A stretch of DNA of 10,358 nucleotides, taken from positions 1 through 10,358 of the forward strand of contig JAISEH010000044.1 of assembly GCA_031264205.1 (NCBI GenBank), read 5' to 3'. The position numbers and the translations under genes are program-made. Within the stretch, counting starts at the first letter, position 1, and every line of letters starts with the position of its first letter. Below the pieces are notes generated by a model. It ran no database searches. It had not been told where the DNA came from and worked only from the letters and a program-made list of their open reading frames with translations. Origin of the DNA: Candidatus Margulisiibacteriota bacterium (GTDB lineage: Bacteria > Margulisbacteria > Termititenacia > Termititenacales > Termititenacaceae). Positions 7,850 through 10,358 of the stretch are shown here, in pieces.

Positions 7850-8845
7850 TTTCCCGCCCTTCAGAAACGGGATTTTGGCGCGCAGTTCTTCGCCGACTTT
7901 TTCGACTTGATGTTCTTTAGCATTGGCGCGCAGTTTGTCCATATTGGGTTTGCCGGCCTGACATTCTTTGACAAACTCGTCAGCAAATTCTCCGCTCTGA
8001 ATGCGTTTGAGTACCTCTTTCATTCTGGCCTTGACAGAGGCGTCGATGATTTTCGGCCCGACAGTCAGGTCGCCGTATTCGGCCGTATTGGAAATAGAAT
8101 AACGCATTCCGGCCAGACCGTGTTTGTAGATCAGATCGACGATCAATTTCATTTCATGCAGACATTCAAAATACGCCATCGTCGGCTGATAACCGGCTTC
8201 GACGAGAGTTTCAAATCCAGCCGTGACCAGCGCGGACATGCCGCCACACAGCACCGCTTGTTCACCAAAAAGATCAGTCTCGGTTTCTTCTTTGTAGGTC
8301 GTCTCAAAAATCCCCGCGCGCGTGCCGCCGATCGCTTTGGCGTAGGCCATGGCGATATTCCGCGCCTGACCGCTGTAGTCTTGCTGCACCGCAAACAAAG
8401 CCGGCACGCCTGCGCCTTCGGTGTAGAGCTGGCGCACCATGTGGCCGGGGCCTTTGGGCGCGACCATGATCACATCGATGTCTTTGGGCGGGACGATATA
8501 TTTGAAATGAATATTAAAGCCGTGGGCAAAAGCCAAAATATTACCCGGCTGCAAATTTTTCTCAATGTCCTTCTTATATATATCCGCCGCAAATTCATCG
8601 GGGACGAGCATCATGATCAGATCGGCTTTTTTGGCCGCGTCAGCCGGAGCCAGCACTTCAAAACCGGCTTCTCTGGCCGCCGCCGCGTGCGCACTGTCCG
8701 GCCGCAAACCGATGACGACCCGCAGGCCGCTGTCTTTCATATTGAGCGCGTGAGCGTGCCCCTGCGAGCCGTAACCGATCACCGCGATCGTTTTGTCTTT
8801 CAATATGCCGGTATCGGCGTCCTTGTCGTAATATGTTTGCACCAT
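7841..8845 (-). CDS. ilvC: Ketol-acid reductoisomerase (class I, 334 residues)
   Basis: IlvC converts 2-acetolactate or 2-aceto-2-hydroxybutyrate to the dihydroxy acid by Mg-dependent alkyl migration and NAD(P)H reduction. This is the second common step of valine, leucine and isoleucine synthesis, in the cytoplasm. The N-terminal Rossmann domain has GYGSQGHAHALN (24-35) and the catalytic His108 in AHGFN. APKGPGH is at 129-135. The C-terminal knotted domain keeps the metal ligands and active-site residues: Asp191 and Glu195 (DLFGE), Glu227 and Glu231 (FECLHE), and Ser252 (SISNTAEYG). The length is normal for the short class I form. ATG 8845 is preceded by AAGGAG (complement of 8855-8860), 9 nt away and lying inside the end of the upstream membrane-protein gene. 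The cofactor loop reads GLRPDSAHA instead of the common GLRKGSASW type, so NADPH versus NADH preference is unclear. It is the last gene of the ilv operon in the window and its end overlaps the convergent giant gene by 9 nt. Confidence 0.97.
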   Translation of the reverse strand: MVQTYYDKDADTGILKDKTIAVIGYGSQGHAHALNMKDSGLRVVIGLRPDSAHAAAAREAGFEVLAPADAAKKADLIMMLVPDEFAADIYKKDIEKNLQPGNILAFAHGFNIHFKYIVPPKDIDVIMVAPKGPGHMVRQLYTEGAGVPALFAVQQDYSGQARNIAMAYAKAIGGTRAGIFETTYKEETETDLFGEQAVLCGGMSALVTAGFETLVEAGYQPTMAYFECLHEMKLIVDLIYKHGLAGMRYSISNTAEYGDLTVGPKIIDASVKARMKEVLKRIQSGEFADEFVKECQAGKPNMDKLRANAKEHQVEKVGEELRAKIPFLKGGKLL

Positions 8846-8846
8846 G

Positions 8847-9161
8847 TTACTTCACTCCTTTTCTTAAAATTAAAAATCCGCCCCAGGATGCGAGGTCTAT
8901 GACTAACGCTGTCCATATTAAACCAAAATCCAAATAATATAAAGCGAATAGGTAAGGCGCGCCGGTGATGATGAGCCAGCTCCAGAATGATTTAAATCCC
9001 ACGCGGCCGTGCAGAGCAAAATAACCGGCCGCCAAAAATAAATAAATACAGGCGTTCAGGCGATTGTGAATAAAAATATATACAGCGGCTTTCAGACAGG
9101 TCAAACCTAAGAAAAGTGAAAATAAATCTGTTTCAGTGTAATGGTTTATTTTTTTTGGCAC
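8847..9161 (-). CDS. Small four-helix membrane protein in the ilv operon, unknown function
   Basis: A 104-residue protein starting with GTG at 9161. This start shares its first G with the TAG stop of ilvN (TAGTG), and AGAGG (complement of 9171-9175) lies 9 nt upstream. There is no other Met in the protein, so no alternative ATG start exists. Four hydrophobic helices are visible at about 12-31, 35-51, 58-76 and 79-98. The ends are basic (MPKKINH at the start, RKGVK at the end) and there is a short basic loop near 52-57 (GRVGFK). I recognise no family and see no catalytic motif. Its stop is 1 nt before the ilvC start, and its last codons contain the ilvC ribosome binding site, so translation of the two is probably coupled. 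The placement suggests co-expression with branched-chain amino-acid synthesis. A transport or membrane-tethering role is possible but not shown. A run of eight A residues on the coding strand just after the start (complement of 9149-9156) could be a slippage or sequencing-error site. Confidence 0.78.
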   Translation of the reverse strand: MPKKINHYTETDLFSLFLGLTCLKAAVYIFIHNRLNACIYLFLAAGYFALHGRVGFKSFWSWLIITGAPYLFALYYLDFGLIWTALVIDLASWGGFLILRKGVK

Positions 9162-9636
9162 TATTTTCGGCCTCTGCTCAACGCGATTTTTCCGGTGCGC
9201 GCGACAGCCTGCAAGCCGTATTTTTCCAGCAAGGCTTCCAGTCCCTCGATCTTGGCGGTGTCGCCGGTCGCTTCGATGATCATGCTGCCTTCGGCGATGT
9301 CGATGACTTTGGCGCGGAAAGTGCTGGCCAGCGCGTAAATCTCGTGACGGGTCTTGGGCGTGGCATTGACTTTGAATAAAACCATTTCGCGGCTGATAAA
9401 TTCACCCTGCGACAGATCCAAAACTTTTTTCACGTCAGGCAGTTTATTTAACTGCTTACTGATCTGTTCCAGTATTTCGTCGTTGCCGTGCACGACCAGC
9501 GTGATGCGCGACACATCTTTGGTTTCCGTGGGGCCGACCGCCAGTGAGTCGATGTTGTACGCACGGCGGCTGAAAAGTCCGGCCACCCGCGCCAGCACGC
9601 CGGGTTTATTGTCCACGATCACCGCGATAATGTGTT

Positions 9637-9640
<4 letters not shown>
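9161..9640 (-). CDS. ilvN: Acetolactate synthase small (regulatory) subunit
   Basis: This regulatory subunit of acetohydroxyacid synthase activates the large subunit and usually carries the valine feedback site. At 159 residues the length is normal. The N-terminal ACT domain (about 3-77) begins IIAVIVDNKPGVLARVAGLF and continues RRAYNIDSLAVG. Asn11, Gly14 and Asn29, which correspond to residues implicated in valine binding in E. coli IlvH, are all present, so feedback inhibition is likely (an inference by homology). The C-terminal domain (about 83-157) holds the usual FRAKVIDIAEGSMIIEATG and ends ARTGKIALSRGRK. ATG 9640 overlaps the ilvB stop as ATGA, with GGAG (complement of 9648-9651) 7 nt upstream, so the two subunits are translationally coupled. 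It ends in TAG, which overlaps the GTG start of the next gene by one base. The symbol ilvH would be equally acceptable. Confidence 0.96.

Positions 9641-10358
<718 letters not shown>

Noticed and set aside
7852..7876. TCCCG/CGGGA hairpin followed by TTTT as a terminator for the giant gene
   Set aside because: Only a 5-bp stem with an 11-nt loop and a four-base T tract, all within ilvC codons. Too weak to call.
7907..8902. 331-codon plus-strand open frame opposite ilvC
   Set aside because: It is the antisense shadow of a well-conserved ilvC with every catalytic residue. The translation is low-complexity His/Phe/Asp/Arg-rich and lacks a domain.

Overview
The window is bacterial. It has Shine-Dalgarno-led, tightly packed genes, 1- and 4-nt stop/start overlaps, and no introns, RNA genes, CRISPR array or insertion sequence that I can see. 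The lineage cannot be fixed from the sequence. The branched-chain amino-acid genes are of ordinary bacterial type. The left two thirds holds large secretome-like or structural proteins that I do not recognise as a named family. An uncultured lineage with few relatives (Margulisbacteria or Elusimicrobia, for example) would fit, but that is a guess.

Left part (1-7849): a divergent pair of transcription units around a 172-bp AT-rich gap (769-940). On the minus strand, running off the left edge, is the first 256 codons of a protein with two EF-hand-like calcium loops and a beta-rich remainder (1-768). On the plus strand is a very long reading frame, 941-7849. It is interrupted by exactly one codon, an amber TAG at 3104-3106. 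Before the amber lie a transglutaminase-like domain with an intact Cys-His-Asp triad and two PKD/K319-like domains (941-3106). After it, in the same frame, lies a giant helical and coiled-coil protein of about 1,560-1,580 residues (to 7849). The giant part contains five diverged copies of a module of about 90-105 residues. Each has an R-[DN/G]-x-[VI]-[H/Q/A] core followed about 61-70 residues later by a hydrophobic segment. I think the two parts were, or still are, one protein of about 2,302 residues. The 18 codons between the amber and the first possible start already continue an amphipathic helix, and I find no convincing ribosome binding site after the amber.

Right part (7841-10358), minus strand: ilvB (C-terminal part, running off the right edge), ilvN, a 104-residue four-helix membrane protein of unknown function, and ilvC. 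They form one tightly coupled operon for the first two steps of valine, leucine and isoleucine synthesis (acetohydroxyacid synthase large and small subunits, then ketol-acid reductoisomerase). The small membrane protein, wedged between ilvN and ilvC with a 1-nt overlap and a 1-nt gap, is the unexplained member. ilvC converges on the giant gene and overlaps its end by 9 nt.

The ilv genes look more GC-rich than the left-hand genes, which suggests a housekeeping block next to a lineage-specific or acquired block. The observations most worth following are the single in-frame amber, the five-fold repeat in the giant protein, and the unknown membrane protein inside the ilv operon.
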